From an uncultured Acidobacteriota bacterium (GTDB lineage: Bacteria > Acidobacteriota > UBA6911 > CAINFC01), in contig CAINFC010000149.1 in assembly GCA_903847975.1 (NCBI GenBank), positions 1-64,000 of the forward strand: a stretch of DNA of 64,000 nucleotides. The letters run 5' to 3'. This document shows, piece after piece, positions 25,076 through 34,385 of the stretch (positions are counted from its first letter, which is position 1; the number at the start of each line of letters is the position of its first letter). Under the pieces are notes generated by a model. That model was not told the DNA's origin, made no database searches, and worked only from the letters and a program-made list of their open reading frames with translations. The translations under genes and the position numbers were made by a program.

Positions 25076-26521
25076 CTATTTCTTTTCTGGAGTGTTATCC
25101 GCCAGCAGGTCAGCGGACTTCACTTTGAACTTTTCCTTGAAGTCTTTTTCCAGGATCTTGGCCCCCGGCTCATCCGCCAGCTTGGCCCAGGTTCCCTCTT
25201 CGGTGTCCTTGCCGAGCAGCAGCTCCTGGCGGGGCTTGCCTTCCTGTTCAAATGCCACCCGCACTTCCGGAGAACCGAGTCCGGAAACCGTCATATCCAG
25301 GGGTGGATCGGCCAGCCGCTTGGCTTTGTTATATTCCGCCGCGGAAAGCATTGCCATCACGGTTTCGCTTTTAGCCTTTTTCTTCTTGTCCGGCGTGACC
25401 CAGTCGCTTTCCCCTTCCTTGACCAGGGTGATGGTCTCGGAGCCCTGTATGATTTCGATCTTTTTCAGCTTGGACCGGTCCAGGGCCAGGATGGATTTAT
25501 CCCGGAAGTCCTCGATCTTCTTGTTGAGCCTTTCCACCATGTATTTGTCGACCACCAGGACCGCAGTCCGGGAATCGTCTTTGGCATAAAAGGTGGCATC
25601 GGCGGGAAGATCGGCAATGCTCCTGGCATCCGGCTTGTCCTTTTTGTCCTTTTCCTTGGCGTCCTTTTTTTCCGCATCGGGAGAGGCCGCCGGCGGCGTA
25701 CCCGCCGACTTCAGGCTGCCGATCTTAAAGCGCTTCAAGGTGCGATCCTTGCCGATCACCAGGGAAATCTCATAGGTTCCGGGATCCAGACCGGTGCTGG
25801 TGCCGGGCTCCACCTTGTCGATAAACTCCTTGACCGACCCGGAAAAACCGCTGAGCAGCGAACTGATTTCTCCCTTGTCCGCCTTGCCCTGAAAAGGCGA
25901 CTTGATCTTCCAGTCTTCCCCCTCTTTCTGGAACTGGTAGCTGCCGGCCGGATTGCGCAGGGTGATCTCCTGCACCTCGTCCTGGTTGAACTTCAGGGCT
26001 GCTTTCTGGCGCAGGTCGTACAGCTTTTTATTAAAGGGGGTGAACTGGCTGGAGCTGACCATGAGGACGTCCGCCCCCTTGGGGGTTTTGGCGTAGACGC
26101 TCGACTGGGTCGGATTGTCGTCACCGAAGAGCACCTCCTGGTCGGCTCCGCCTGTCTTGACGGTCACTTTGAGCCGCGGCGACTCCAGCCCGAAGCTCTT
26201 CAGGTCCTTTTCGCCTTCCAGCCGGCTCTCCGAGGATATTTCCGCTGCGGTCCGGGCCATGTTGTTCCACTCGTATTCCTCGCCGTCGGTTTCCACCGGC
26301 TTGAGGATCTTCCAGCCCGTGCCATCGCGGCGCCCGTGGATTTCCCCCTCCGCCGAAACCAGTGTGATTTCCTGGACTTTGGGCTCTTCCACCTGAAAAA
26401 TCTTTTTCTCCGCTTTTTCTTTTTCTTCCCGCTTCTTGCCGCCTTCGATCTCGTAATAATAGACGTAGGCGGAGAGGGCGATCAAAACCCCGAGCGAGAT
26501 CAGGGTGTTACGCATTTTCAT
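25076..26521 (-). CDS. DUF4340 envelope protein of the ABC/Gld-type operon
   Basis: A 481-residue protein with one N-terminal membrane anchor (ISLGVLIALSAYVYYY). A Lys/Glu-rich segment follows, then repeated beta-rich units containing the family pattern GWKILKPVETDGEEYEWNNM, LKSFGLESP and VLFGDDNP. DUF4340 proteins are regularly encoded beside GldG-like and ABC-2 permease genes, and their function is unknown. Here it is the last gene after ATPase, permease and GldG-like genes, 67 bp downstream of the latter. A central Lys/Asp/Pro-rich spacer at about 275-300 suggests two halves. Probably periplasmic, working with the transporter. Confidence 0.8.
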   Translation of the reverse strand: MKMRNTLISLGVLIALSAYVYYYEIEGGKKREEKEKAEKKIFQVEEPKVQEITLVSAEGEIHGRRDGTGWKILKPVETDGEEYEWNNMARTAAEISSESRLEGEKDLKSFGLESPRLKVTVKTGGADQEVLFGDDNPTQSSVYAKTPKGADVLMVSSSQFTPFNKKLYDLRQKAALKFNQDEVQEITLRNPAGSYQFQKEGEDWKIKSPFQGKADKGEISSLLSGFSGSVKEFIDKVEPGTSTGLDPGTYEISLVIGKDRTLKRFKIGSLKSAGTPPAASPDAEKKDAKEKDKKDKPDARSIADLPADATFYAKDDSRTAVLVVDKYMVERLNKKIEDFRDKSILALDRSKLKKIEIIQGSETITLVKEGESDWVTPDKKKKAKSETVMAMLSAAEYNKAKRLADPPLDMTVSGLGSPEVRVAFEQEGKPRQELLLGKDTEEGTWAKLADEPGAKILEKDFKEKFKVKSADLLADNTPEKK

Positions 26522-26588
26522 GAAGGACTCACTCCACTCAGAAGGAAAGAAAAGCGGGCCCGAAATTCCGGACCCGCCTTCGGTTTAC

Positions 26589-28190
26589 TTACAGGCGTTT
26601 CCGCCGCAGCCAGACCACTACGCCGGCCAGCAGTACCAGAACCGGCATCAGCACCACGGAGGAATAAAAGAGCGTTTTCTGCTGCCGGCTGGTCAGCACT
26701 ACCCGCTTATCCAGCGGATCCTTCGGGCGGATGGAGATCATGTCCTCGTCCGCGGCCAGCCAGTTACACATGTTCAGAAAGAGATTCCCGTTTCCCTGCT
26801 GCCGGAAGAAACGGTTGGTGGCAAAATCGGAGTCGCCGACCACCACCATGCGGCTTTGCCTGGCGGCCGTCTTCTCCTTGCCGGCCGCATCCAGCGTGGC
26901 CGAAACGTCCTTGGTAACCGCCACGCCCATCGAAACCGGGCCCTGGAGATCCTTCCCCTGGTCGAACTGCACCTGCCCGCGGAGATCGCCGGTTTCGGCC
27001 CAGCTTTGCGGATTGCTTTCCAGCAGCTTCTCCACCTTGTAGCCGGTGGGCGCGCTGGCTGTAGGAGCCACCGAGCGGGCCAGAGGGAAAAATGTCATCG
27101 CCCGGAATTTATCCGTAATCCGGTGGGCGGGGTAGGTGGTGACCAGCGGAATTTCCGGCCCGGCGCCGAAGAGGCGTCCGACGCCGCTCACGTCCACCAC
27201 CACGTTCCTGCCCACCTCCACCCCACGGTCTTTCAGCATGTCTTCGAATCCGGGGGCCGGATCGGGGTCGACTGCCAGCAGCAGGCTGCCGCCGCCATCG
27301 AGGTATTTTTTAATCAGCTCCACCTCCTGGGGGAAAAGCGCCTTCTGCGGTCCGGGAACGATCAGCAGCGAACAGTCCTGGGGAACGGCATTCTCCCGCA
27401 CCAGGTTCAGGGTCTTGACAACGAAGTTCTCCTTCTCCATCTGGGCCTTGGCCTGGCTGTAGCCGTTTTCGTCCTGGCCGTCCAGGGATTTCTCCTCGTG
27501 CCCGTCCAGGAAATAGGCCGTCTTGGTGCCCTCCCGGGTGACTTTGATCAGGGCGTTGGTCAGGTCTTCCTCCCGGATGGGCTCCTGCTGCTTTTCAATC
27601 TTTTCCACCTTTTTCCCGGTTTCCAGGATCACCGTGCCGTACTTGGCGGAGCTGCCGGTGAAAGGGTTGGAAAAGTTGCCGTACACGCGAACGTTGTATT
27701 GCTTGGCGATCTGCGGTTTCTTGTTGGGGTCGATGAACTCGTAGGAGATCTGCGGGGAGATGCCGCGGTACTCGACCAGCAGGTCGCGCAGCGGGCGGTA
27801 TTCCCCTCCCTCAAAGAAGGCCTTGACGGAAATGGGAGTTTTCAGCCCCTTCAGAATATTGACCGTCTGCGATGCCAGGGAAAACTCCCCCTGCGGGGTG
27901 AGGTCCCAGCGCTTGGGGTACCGCTGTCCCAGGAAATTGACCAGGCCCAGGATTCCCAGAATGATCACCACGGAAAGCAGGGACTGCGCCCCCAGAAGGG
28001 TGGAGCGCTTGCGCATGCTTTCCATCATCTGCCGGTAGTTCAGCGCCGCCCCGGCCAGAAACAGAGCCGCCCCGGCAATCGTCAGTATCTTGGCGGTCAG
28101 GGTCCACACATCGTCCAGGGAATAGGCCACCAGCCCGCATAAAAGAACGGCCACCCCAATCCAGGCCAGGTAATCCAGAATTTTCTTCAT
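26589..28190 (-). CDS. GldG-like ABC transporter accessory protein
   Basis: A 533-residue protein with three N-terminal membrane helices (about 10-30, 33-53, 70-88) and one at the C-terminus (VLMPVLVLLAGVVVWLRR). The extracytoplasmic body has the GldG/IFT52-like features RWDLTPQGEFSLASQTVNIL and FLDGHEEKSLDG plus LDGGGSLLLAVDPDP. GldG works with GldA and GldF in gliding Bacteroidetes, but homologues occur in many non-gliding phyla as part of an export unit. The start at 28190 uses GGAGGGGATA and overlaps the permease stop (TAATG), so translation is coupled. Confidence 0.82.
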   Translation of the reverse strand: MKKILDYLAWIGVAVLLCGLVAYSLDDVWTLTAKILTIAGAALFLAGAALNYRQMMESMRKRSTLLGAQSLLSVVIILGILGLVNFLGQRYPKRWDLTPQGEFSLASQTVNILKGLKTPISVKAFFEGGEYRPLRDLLVEYRGISPQISYEFIDPNKKPQIAKQYNVRVYGNFSNPFTGSSAKYGTVILETGKKVEKIEKQQEPIREEDLTNALIKVTREGTKTAYFLDGHEEKSLDGQDENGYSQAKAQMEKENFVVKTLNLVRENAVPQDCSLLIVPGPQKALFPQEVELIKKYLDGGGSLLLAVDPDPAPGFEDMLKDRGVEVGRNVVVDVSGVGRLFGAGPEIPLVTTYPAHRITDKFRAMTFFPLARSVAPTASAPTGYKVEKLLESNPQSWAETGDLRGQVQFDQGKDLQGPVSMGVAVTKDVSATLDAAGKEKTAARQSRMVVVGDSDFATNRFFRQQGNGNLFLNMCNWLAADEDMISIRPKDPLDKRVVLTSRQQKTLFYSSVVLMPVLVLLAGVVVWLRRKRL

Positions 28191-28972
28191 TATCCCCTCC
28201 ACCGGTATGATTCAACAGATCGATAGGTCAACAGGATGCCGAAAACCGTCAGGCTGATATAAAAGATGACGCCCGGCGTATCCACCACTCCCTTGATGAA
28301 ATCCTCCAGGTGCTGGATAACCGAGAGGTAGCTGACAATCTGCTGCATCACCGTGCCGGTGGAACCGGCGAAGGCATCCACAATCCAGAGGACCAGGATC
28401 ATTCCGAAGCCCAGCACCGCGGCGATGATCTGGTTCTCCGTCAGGGTGGAAACAAACATGCCCAGAGCCACCAGGCTGGCCCCGTAGAGCAGCAGCCCCA
28501 GGTAGCCGGAAAAGATGGGTCCCAGCGAAGGAGTGGAAAAGTAGAACAGCGTTCCCATCAGCAGGAAGGACAACCCGAGCATGCAGCAGAAAAAAGTCAG
28601 GCCGGCGAAAAACTTGCCGAGCACCACCTGAATATTGGTCAGCGGCACTGTCAGCAGCAGTTCGATGGTCCCCCGCTTTCTCTCTTCCGAGAACAGGCCC
28701 ATGGTGATCATCGGAATCATGAACAGCAGGATGACGCTCAGGGTTCCGAAGAAATTGCGGGCCACCATGCCGGGTACGTCGATGGGCTGCGCCGGCTGAC
28801 CGTACTGCTGGGAGCGCATCCCCTGCATCATCGCCGATTCGACAATGGCCGTGAAAATGTTGGAGTAGAACAGCCCGGCCAGCAGGACGAAAATGGTCAG
28901 GACTACATAGGCAATCGGCGAGTAGAAGTAGGATTTGAAATCCCTTCCGAAAATAGCCAGAATATTTTTCAT
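28190..28972 (-). CDS. ABC-2 type permease (GldF-like)
   Basis: A 260-residue integral membrane protein with six hydrophobic segments, starting MKNILAIFGRDFKSYFYSPIAYVV as in GldF/NosY-type permeases. It contains the ABC-2 signature SEERKRGTIELLLTVPLTNIQVVLGKF near residue 95, where the ATPase contacts the permease. It forms the membrane channel with the ATPase encoded 48 bp upstream. The transported substrate is unknown. Confidence 0.87.
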   Translation of the reverse strand: MKNILAIFGRDFKSYFYSPIAYVVLTIFVLLAGLFYSNIFTAIVESAMMQGMRSQQYGQPAQPIDVPGMVARNFFGTLSVILLFMIPMITMGLFSEERKRGTIELLLTVPLTNIQVVLGKFFAGLTFFCCMLGLSFLLMGTLFYFSTPSLGPIFSGYLGLLLYGASLVALGMFVSTLTENQIIAAVLGFGMILVLWIVDAFAGSTGTVMQQIVSYLSVIQHLEDFIKGVVDTPGVIFYISLTVFGILLTYRSVESYRWRG

Positions 28973-29020
28973 AAAACTCTCTCTTTCAATGTTTCTCGAG
29001 GATGGAAGGAAAAGGCTTTC

Positions 29021-29977
29021 CTAGGCCGCCTGCACTCCGGAATGATCCTCGGAGGTGACCAGCTTGATGAACACTTCCTCCAGGCTCATGGTGACCGTGC
29101 GCATTTCCAGCAGGCCGAAGCCTCCCCGGACCACCGCCGAAGCCAGATCCCTGCGGATATCCTGGTTCAGCTGGCTCTCCACGTGGAACCGGGAAACTTC
29201 ACCCGTCTGACCTTCCGCCAGCACTTTGCTGACCCCGGGAACTCCTTCCAGAGCTTTCTGCAGGGCCTCGGCGGCTCCGGCCGCTTCCAGGTAGATGCGC
29301 TCCGCACCGCGAAGCTTGCTGGTCAGGTTTTCCGGCGTATCCACCGCAATGATTTTGCCGCGGTCGATGATCACCACCCGGTTGCAGGTCATGCTCACTT
29401 CGGGAAGGATGTGGGTCGAAAGAACGACGGTGTGGGACCCGGCCAGACCTTTGATCAGCTGCCGGACGTCGTTGATCTGCTTGGGATCCAGGCCGATGGT
29501 GGGCTCATCCAGCACCAGGACTTCCGGATCTCCGAGCAGGGCCTGCGCCAACCCGACCCGCTGCTTGTATCCTTTGGACAGCTTGGCGATAATCCGGTGG
29601 GCAACATCCTGCAAACGACACTTCTCGATGACATCGTCCACTCCCGGCTCCCGCTGTTTGGCTCCCACCCCCTTGATTTTGGAAACAAACCGCAGGTAGG
29701 ACCGTACCGTCATTTCGTGGTACAGGGGCGGATTTTCAGGAAGGTAGCCGATCCGGCGCCGGGCTTCCAGGGACTGTTCGTAGACGTCGAATCCCGCTAC
29801 GCGGGCACTGCCGCCGGTCGCGGGCATGTAGCCGGTTACAATGCGCATCGTGGTCGTCTTGCCCGCTCCGTTGGGACCGAGAAAGCCCAGAATCTCTCCC
29901 TTGTCGACCCGGAAGGTAACCCCATCGATCGCTTTAATGCCGTTAAACGTTTTGGATAGATTCTCTACTTCTATCAA
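29021..29977 (-). CDS. ABC transporter ATP-binding protein (GldA-like)
   Basis: A 318-residue ATPase. Walker A is GPNGAGKTTTMR, the signature region is LSKGYKQRVGLAQALLGDP, Walker B is VLVLDEPTIGLDP, and the switch His is in VVLSTHILPEV. After the nucleotide domain comes a roughly 90-residue C-terminal regulatory domain, common in the DrrA/GldA group. I start at TTG (29977), which follows AGGAGGCAAGCT at ideal spacing. The frame stays open upstream to 30163 but that part has no family similarity. It is the first gene of the four-gene export operon. Confidence 0.87.
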   Translation of the reverse strand: MIEVENLSKTFNGIKAIDGVTFRVDKGEILGFLGPNGAGKTTTMRIVTGYMPATGGSARVAGFDVYEQSLEARRRIGYLPENPPLYHEMTVRSYLRFVSKIKGVGAKQREPGVDDVIEKCRLQDVAHRIIAKLSKGYKQRVGLAQALLGDPEVLVLDEPTIGLDPKQINDVRQLIKGLAGSHTVVLSTHILPEVSMTCNRVVIIDRGKIIAVDTPENLTSKLRGAERIYLEAAGAAEALQKALEGVPGVSKVLAEGQTGEVSRFHVESQLNQDIRRDLASAVVRGGFGLLEMRTVTMSLEEVFIKLVTSEDHSGVQAA

Positions 29978-30199
29978 AGCTTGCCTCCTGGCGAAAATTG
30001 GTAATGGCAATCGTCCAGCAATAAAAAAAGGCGACTGCCAACTGAAACTCTGTTCCTGCCTGCAACCTCCCGGCCCTTTTCGAATAATGGAGCGAAACAG
30101 GGCAGACACGGGCGGAGGGCTGCTTTTCTTCGCACGGCGGGAGTTACCCGGCCGCGCATACACCCCTTCAGGCCCCGGAAGGCGCCCGAAAAATGTAAG

Positions 30200-30228
30200 A
30201 AATTAACAAAATAAGCCCATATAGTCAA
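30200..30228 (-). promoter_or_regulatory. Sigma70-like promoter for the Gld-type ABC operon
   Basis: On the minus strand TTGACT (30228-30223) and TAATTT (30205-30200) are separated by 17 bp, about 220 bp before the ATPase start. The 460-bp divergent stretch 29978-30437 otherwise contains no gene I can support. A convincing plus-strand promoter for moxR was not found, although TTGACG occurs at about 30252. Confidence 0.5.
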
Positions 30229-30437
30229 GTTATCCGTTTGTACTGCCTGGACTTGACGATAGCTTCCGCCATGTAACGGTGTTGGTATACGCGCCTCTTT
30301 TTTCCCGGTTCCCGAAAATTTTTATCTTTCCATTCCGGATCGACATTTTGTATCTTAATGAGGCCGGTGCGGTCCGGCCGGGGAACTTTTGGATTCCCGG
30401 ATCGTAAAAGGAAGCCGGAAGAAAACAGGGGATTCAT

Positions 30438-31424
30438 ATGCAATTTGAAATTCAAGAGATTCAGGAAAAGGTTCGCGAAAAAAGCGCCTTTATCGAGCGG
30501 CTCCAGCAGGAGATGCAGCGGGTCATCGTCGGGCAGCGCTACATGGTGGACCGGTTGCTCATCGGTCTTCTGGCCCAGGGCCATATCCTGGTGGAAGGAG
30601 TCCCGGGCCTGGCCAAAACGCTGGCGGTCAAAACGATGGCCCAGTCCATACGGACCCAGTTCCGGCGCATTCAGTTCACGCCCGACCTGCTCCCCGCCGA
30701 TTTGCTGGGCACCATGATCTACCACCAGAAAACCGGTGAGTTCCTTCCGAAAAAAGGGCCGATTTTCGCCAATGTTATTCTGGCGGATGAAATCAACCGC
30801 GCTCCGGCCAAGGTGCAAAGCGCTCTTCTGGAAGCCATGCAGGAGCGTCAGGTCACGATCGGAGACACCACCTTCCCGCTGGAGGAGCCGTTCCTTGTTA
30901 TGGCTACCCAGAATCCGATCGAACAGGAGGGAACCTACCCGCTGCCGGAAGCCCAGGTCGACCGGTTCATGCTCAAGCTGCGCGTCGATTATCCCAGCGC
31001 CGCCGAGGAGAGGCAGATCCTCGATCGCATGGCGGAAAAAGACGCCGCTCCCGCCCAGGCGGTGGTGGAGCCTTCGGAAATTCTTTCGGCCCGGGAAGCC
31101 TTGCCGATGGTTTACATGGACGACAAGCTTAAGGATTACATCGTGCAGCTGGTGCTGGCCACCCGGGACCCCGTCCGTTTCGGCCTGGATATCAAGGGGC
31201 TGATCGAGTACGGCGCCTCCCCGCGGGCCACCATCTTCCTTTCCCGGTCAGCCAAGGCATACGCGTTTCTGCGACGCCGCGGATACGTTACGCCGGACGA
31301 CATCAAGTCGATCGGACTGGATGTGCTCCGCCATCGGATTATCCTGACTTACGAAGCCGAAGCCGAAGCGGTCACCAGCGAGGAGATTATCCGGCGCGTA
31401 TTCGACAAGGTTCCTGTTCCCTGA
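30438..31424 (+). CDS. MoxR family AAA+ ATPase
   Basis: A 328-residue AAA+ ATPase with Walker A GVPGLAKTLAVK (near residue 53), Walker B VILADEINRAPAKVQSALLEAMQERQVT and sensor 1 VMATQNPIEQEGTYPLPEAQ, all diagnostic for MoxR. MoxR proteins act as chaperones that insert metal or assemble complexes through partner von Willebrand A domain proteins. Here the partners are encoded directly downstream (DUF58, BatA, BatB). Cytoplasmic. CAGGGGATTCAT lies before the ATG. First gene of an eight-gene operon. Confidence 0.92.
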   Translation: MQFEIQEIQEKVREKSAFIERLQQEMQRVIVGQRYMVDRLLIGLLAQGHILVEGVPGLAKTLAVKTMAQSIRTQFRRIQFTPDLLPADLLGTMIYHQKTGEFLPKKGPIFANVILADEINRAPAKVQSALLEAMQERQVTIGDTTFPLEEPFLVMATQNPIEQEGTYPLPEAQVDRFMLKLRVDYPSAAEERQILDRMAEKDAAPAQAVVEPSEILSAREALPMVYMDDKLKDYIVQLVLATRDPVRFGLDIKGLIEYGASPRATIFLSRSAKAYAFLRRRGYVTPDDIKSIGLDVLRHRIILTYEAEAEAVTSEEIIRRVFDKVPVP

Positions 31425-31452
31425 GTCGGGGCGTTCGGATCGGGCAGAGGCC

Positions 31453-32334
31453 ATGCTTCCTGGCGAAGTTTTAAATAAGATCCGTCGGATCCAGATTACA
31501 ACCAACCGGATGGTGGAGGACCTTCTGGGAGGAGAGTACCACTCCGTCTTCAAGGGGCGCGGCATGGAATTCGACGAAGTCCGGCCCTATCAGAGCGGCG
31601 ACGACATCCGCAGCATCGACTGGAACGTCACCTCGCGCACCGGGCACCTGCATGTCAAGCGCTACGTGGAAGAGCGGGAGCTGACGGTCATGCTGCTGAT
31701 CGACGCCAGCGCTTCCATGCGCTTCGGGTCGGGCCCGCGCAGCAAATCCGAAGTCTGCGCGGAGATCGCCGCGCTGCTGGCCTTTTCCGCCATCCGCAAC
31801 CACGACAAGGTCGGGGCCCTCTTTTTTACCGATCGCGCCGAGCGGTTCGTGCCGCCGCGGAAAGGGAGCAAGCACGTTCTCCGACTGGTTCGGGACATCC
31901 TGTGCTTCGAGCCCCGCGGCCGGGAAACCGATATCGGCGAGGCCCTGCGCACGTTCAACTTGGCGATTCGCAAGCGCTGCGTCGCCTTTCTGCTCTCCGA
32001 TTTCGGCGGGCCGGACTTCTCCCGGCCTCTGAAGGTAGTCAATCGCAAGCACGACGTTGTGGCCGTGCCTATCGAGGACCGGCGGGAGAGCCGGTTGCCC
32101 CCGGCGGGCATCGTCGTCTGGGAGGATGCCGAAAGCGGCGTGCAGCTGGAAATGGACACCTCGCTGCTGTCGGTCCGGGAGGGATTCCAGGACTTCGCCG
32201 CGCGGCGGCAGGCCGCCCGGCGCGCCCTGTTCCAGTCGGCAGGCGTGGATTTCATCGAGGTTTTCTCGGACCTTCCTTACGAGGCCCCGCTGGTCGGCTT
32301 CTTCCGGCGCCGCTCCCAGAGAATGAGGCATTAG
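31453..32334 (+). CDS. DUF58 protein (VWA-like)
   Basis: A 293-residue protein typical of DUF58: RRIQITTNRMVEDLLGGEYHSVFKGRGMEFDEVRPYQSGDDIRSIDWNVTSR is spread over residues 8-57 and gives the family signature. A degenerate VWA metal site LLIDASASM follows. It always accompanies MoxR ATPases and is thought to be the soluble partner that links ATPase and membrane VWA proteins. It follows moxR by 28 bp. Confidence 0.9.
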   Translation: MLPGEVLNKIRRIQITTNRMVEDLLGGEYHSVFKGRGMEFDEVRPYQSGDDIRSIDWNVTSRTGHLHVKRYVEERELTVMLLIDASASMRFGSGPRSKSEVCAEIAALLAFSAIRNHDKVGALFFTDRAERFVPPRKGSKHVLRLVRDILCFEPRGRETDIGEALRTFNLAIRKRCVAFLLSDFGGPDFSRPLKVVNRKHDVVAVPIEDRRESRLPPAGIVVWEDAESGVQLEMDTSLLSVREGFQDFAARRQAARRALFQSAGVDFIEVFSDLPYEAPLVGFFRRRSQRMRH

Positions 32335-32339
32335 GAGAT

Positions 32340-33359
32340 ATGCGCGGTTTTCCTCTTGCTTCTCCCTGGCGCCTGGCAGCCCTGCTTTTCCTGCTGCTGG
32401 CCATCCGGCTGCCCGGGGCCCGAGCCGAAAGCGGGCCGACGCTGGAAGCCAGCAGGGAGCCGCAGCAGAACATCACCGTGGGCGATCCCATCCGGTTGAC
32501 CCTGCAGGCCGATCTGCCGGAAGGCTGGCAGGTCCGGTTCCCGACGCCGGGCGGCACGCTGGGAGACTTTACCGTGCTCGGCGCCCAGAGCCCCCCGCCG
32601 TCCGAAATGCCGGATAAGCGGAGCCGGCACAGCTGGGTCCTGCAGGTCGCCGCCTACCGCCCGGGCCGGTTCGAAATTCCTTCTTTGTCCGTTTCCTTCA
32701 CCGATCCCTCCGGGAAAAAGCAGGAGCGTTCCACGACACCGATGCCGGTGGAAGTGATCAGCGTTCTCCAGGAAAAATCCCCGGAGCTTCGAGACCTGAA
32801 AGGGCAGGAAGTTCTATACGAGAGTTACCTGTGGCTTTGGCTTGGCTTGGCCGGAGCGCTGCTGGCTGCGGCGGCCGCCTGGTGGATCCGACGCCGGTGG
32901 CAGAAGCGGCAGACCCCTTCAGCGGCATCCTTCGCCGCGCCCCTGCTGCCGCCCCACGAGGAAGCCCGGGGGGCACTGGACCGGCTGCTGGCCGGGCCGC
33001 TTACGCCGCGCGACCCCCTCTTTTACCTGCACCTTTCCGAGATCATCCGGCGGATGATCGGGCGCCAGTTCGAAGTTGCCGCCCTGGAATACACCACCGC
33101 GGAGCTCATGGCGGCCCTGGCGGCCCTGCCCGGCATGCCACTGCCTGCCGGACGCCTGGAGCCCTTCCTGGGCCAGTGCGACCTGATCAAGTTTGCCCAA
33201 TACCTGCCGGCCGCTGAAGAGCAGACGCACCTGGTTTCGGAAGCCCGCGCGTTCATTCTTTGCTGCCGGCAAGCCTGGGAGAAGCGCCGGGCCGAGGCCG
33301 AGGCCGAAGCCCGGGCCGGGCTCCCCGCGCAAAAGCCGAACAGGACCGGTCCCGTTTAG
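32340..33359 (+). CDS. Bat-operon membrane protein (BatD-like, short)
   Basis: A 339-residue protein with a Sec signal (LAALLFLLLAIRLPGARA), an Ig-like beta domain (residues 30-145: ITVGDPIRLTLQADLPEGW), one membrane helix (about 160-180) and a cytoplasmic helical region. The last region ends in CDLIKFAQYLPAAEEQTHLVSEARAFI, a pattern shared with the C-terminus of the full BatD encoded later in the same operon (MDHCDFARF). It thus looks like a short paralogue of BatD. AGGAGAT precedes the ATG; 5 bp after the DUF58 stop. Confidence 0.7.
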   Translation: MRGFPLASPWRLAALLFLLLAIRLPGARAESGPTLEASREPQQNITVGDPIRLTLQADLPEGWQVRFPTPGGTLGDFTVLGAQSPPPSEMPDKRSRHSWVLQVAAYRPGRFEIPSLSVSFTDPSGKKQERSTTPMPVEVISVLQEKSPELRDLKGQEVLYESYLWLWLGLAGALLAAAAAWWIRRRWQKRQTPSAASFAAPLLPPHEEARGALDRLLAGPLTPRDPLFYLHLSEIIRRMIGRQFEVAALEYTTAELMAALAALPGMPLPAGRLEPFLGQCDLIKFAQYLPAAEEQTHLVSEARAFILCCRQAWEKRRAEAEAEARAGLPAQKPNRTGPV

Positions 33360-33361
33360 CC

Positions 33362-34354
33362 ATGTTCCGATTCGCCTACCCCTGGATGCTGGCCTTTCTG
33401 CTGATTCTTCCCGCGCTGCTGGGCTGGGAGTGGTACCGCCGCAAGCGACGGCCGGTGCTGCGCTTCTCCTCCCTGCAGGGCCTTTCCGCCTTCGTGCCCG
33501 CCTGGACGGTCCGGGCAAGAAGGCTTCTTTTTGCCGGCCGGCTGCTGGCCCTGGGCCTGCTGGTGGTGGCCCTAGCCCGGCCCCAGCAAGGCTTTACGGA
33601 AGACGACATCCTGACGGAAGGGATCGACATCGTCGTTGCCCTGGATGTATCCGGAAGTATGGCCGCCGAGGACTTCCAGCCCCGGAACCGGCTTTATGTC
33701 GCCAAGGATGTGGTCCGCCAGTTCATCGAGGGCAGGCATTACGACCGGATCGGCATGGTGGTTTTTTCGGCGGAGAGCTTCACCAAGTGCCCCCTGACCC
33801 TGGACTACGGCGTGCTGCTGCGGCAGCTGGAGGATGCCCGGCTGGGAACCATCCGCGACGGGACGGCCATCGGCACGGCCCTGGCCACGGCCGTCAACCG
33901 GCTGAAAGCCACCCGGGCCAAAAGCAAAATCATTGTCCTGATTACCGACGGCGTCAATAATACCGGGGAAATCGATCCGCAGACGGCAGCGGAAATTGCC
34001 CGCGCGGTGGGCATCAGGGTTTATGCCGTCGGCGTCGGCCGCCGGGGAGTCGCCCCGTTCCCGGTCGACGACGGCTTCGGAGGAAAGCGCACCGTCTCCA
34101 TGCAGGTGGAAATCGATGAAGAGGGTCTGGGGAAAATCGCCGCCACCACCCGGGGGCGCTACTTCCGGGCGGAAGACAGCAACGCCCTCCGGGAAATATT
34201 CCAGACCATTGACCGGCTGGAAAAATCGGAAGTGCGGGTGCGATCCTACACCCACTACAACGAGCTTTACTCCCGCTTCGCCCTGGCGGCGCTGGCCCTG
34301 CTGCTTTTGGAATTCCTGCTCGTTCAAACCCGTTTTCGGAGCCTTCCGGAATGA
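33362..34354 (+). CDS. batA: BatA-like von Willebrand factor A membrane protein
   Basis: A 330-residue protein: two N-terminal membrane helices (about 8-22 and 55-75), a VWA domain with the intact metal site VALDVSGSMAAEDF (DxSxS) plus GTAIGTAL (Thr) and ITDGVNNTGEID (Asp), and a C-terminal helix (FALAALALLLLEFLLV). BatA was named in Bacteroides aerotolerance operons. It is proposed to act with MoxR in periplasmic complex assembly or stress resistance. The start follows the preceding stop by 2 bp. Confidence 0.87.
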   Translation: MFRFAYPWMLAFLLILPALLGWEWYRRKRRPVLRFSSLQGLSAFVPAWTVRARRLLFAGRLLALGLLVVALARPQQGFTEDDILTEGIDIVVALDVSGSMAAEDFQPRNRLYVAKDVVRQFIEGRHYDRIGMVVFSAESFTKCPLTLDYGVLLRQLEDARLGTIRDGTAIGTALATAVNRLKATRAKSKIIVLITDGVNNTGEIDPQTAAEIARAVGIRVYAVGVGRRGVAPFPVDDGFGGKRTVSMQVEIDEEGLGKIAATTRGRYFRAEDSNALREIFQTIDRLEKSEVRVRSYTHYNELYSRFALAALALLLLEFLLVQTRFRSLPE

Positions 34355-34385
34355 AGCCGATGCGCACCGCGGAGAGATGGCAGCC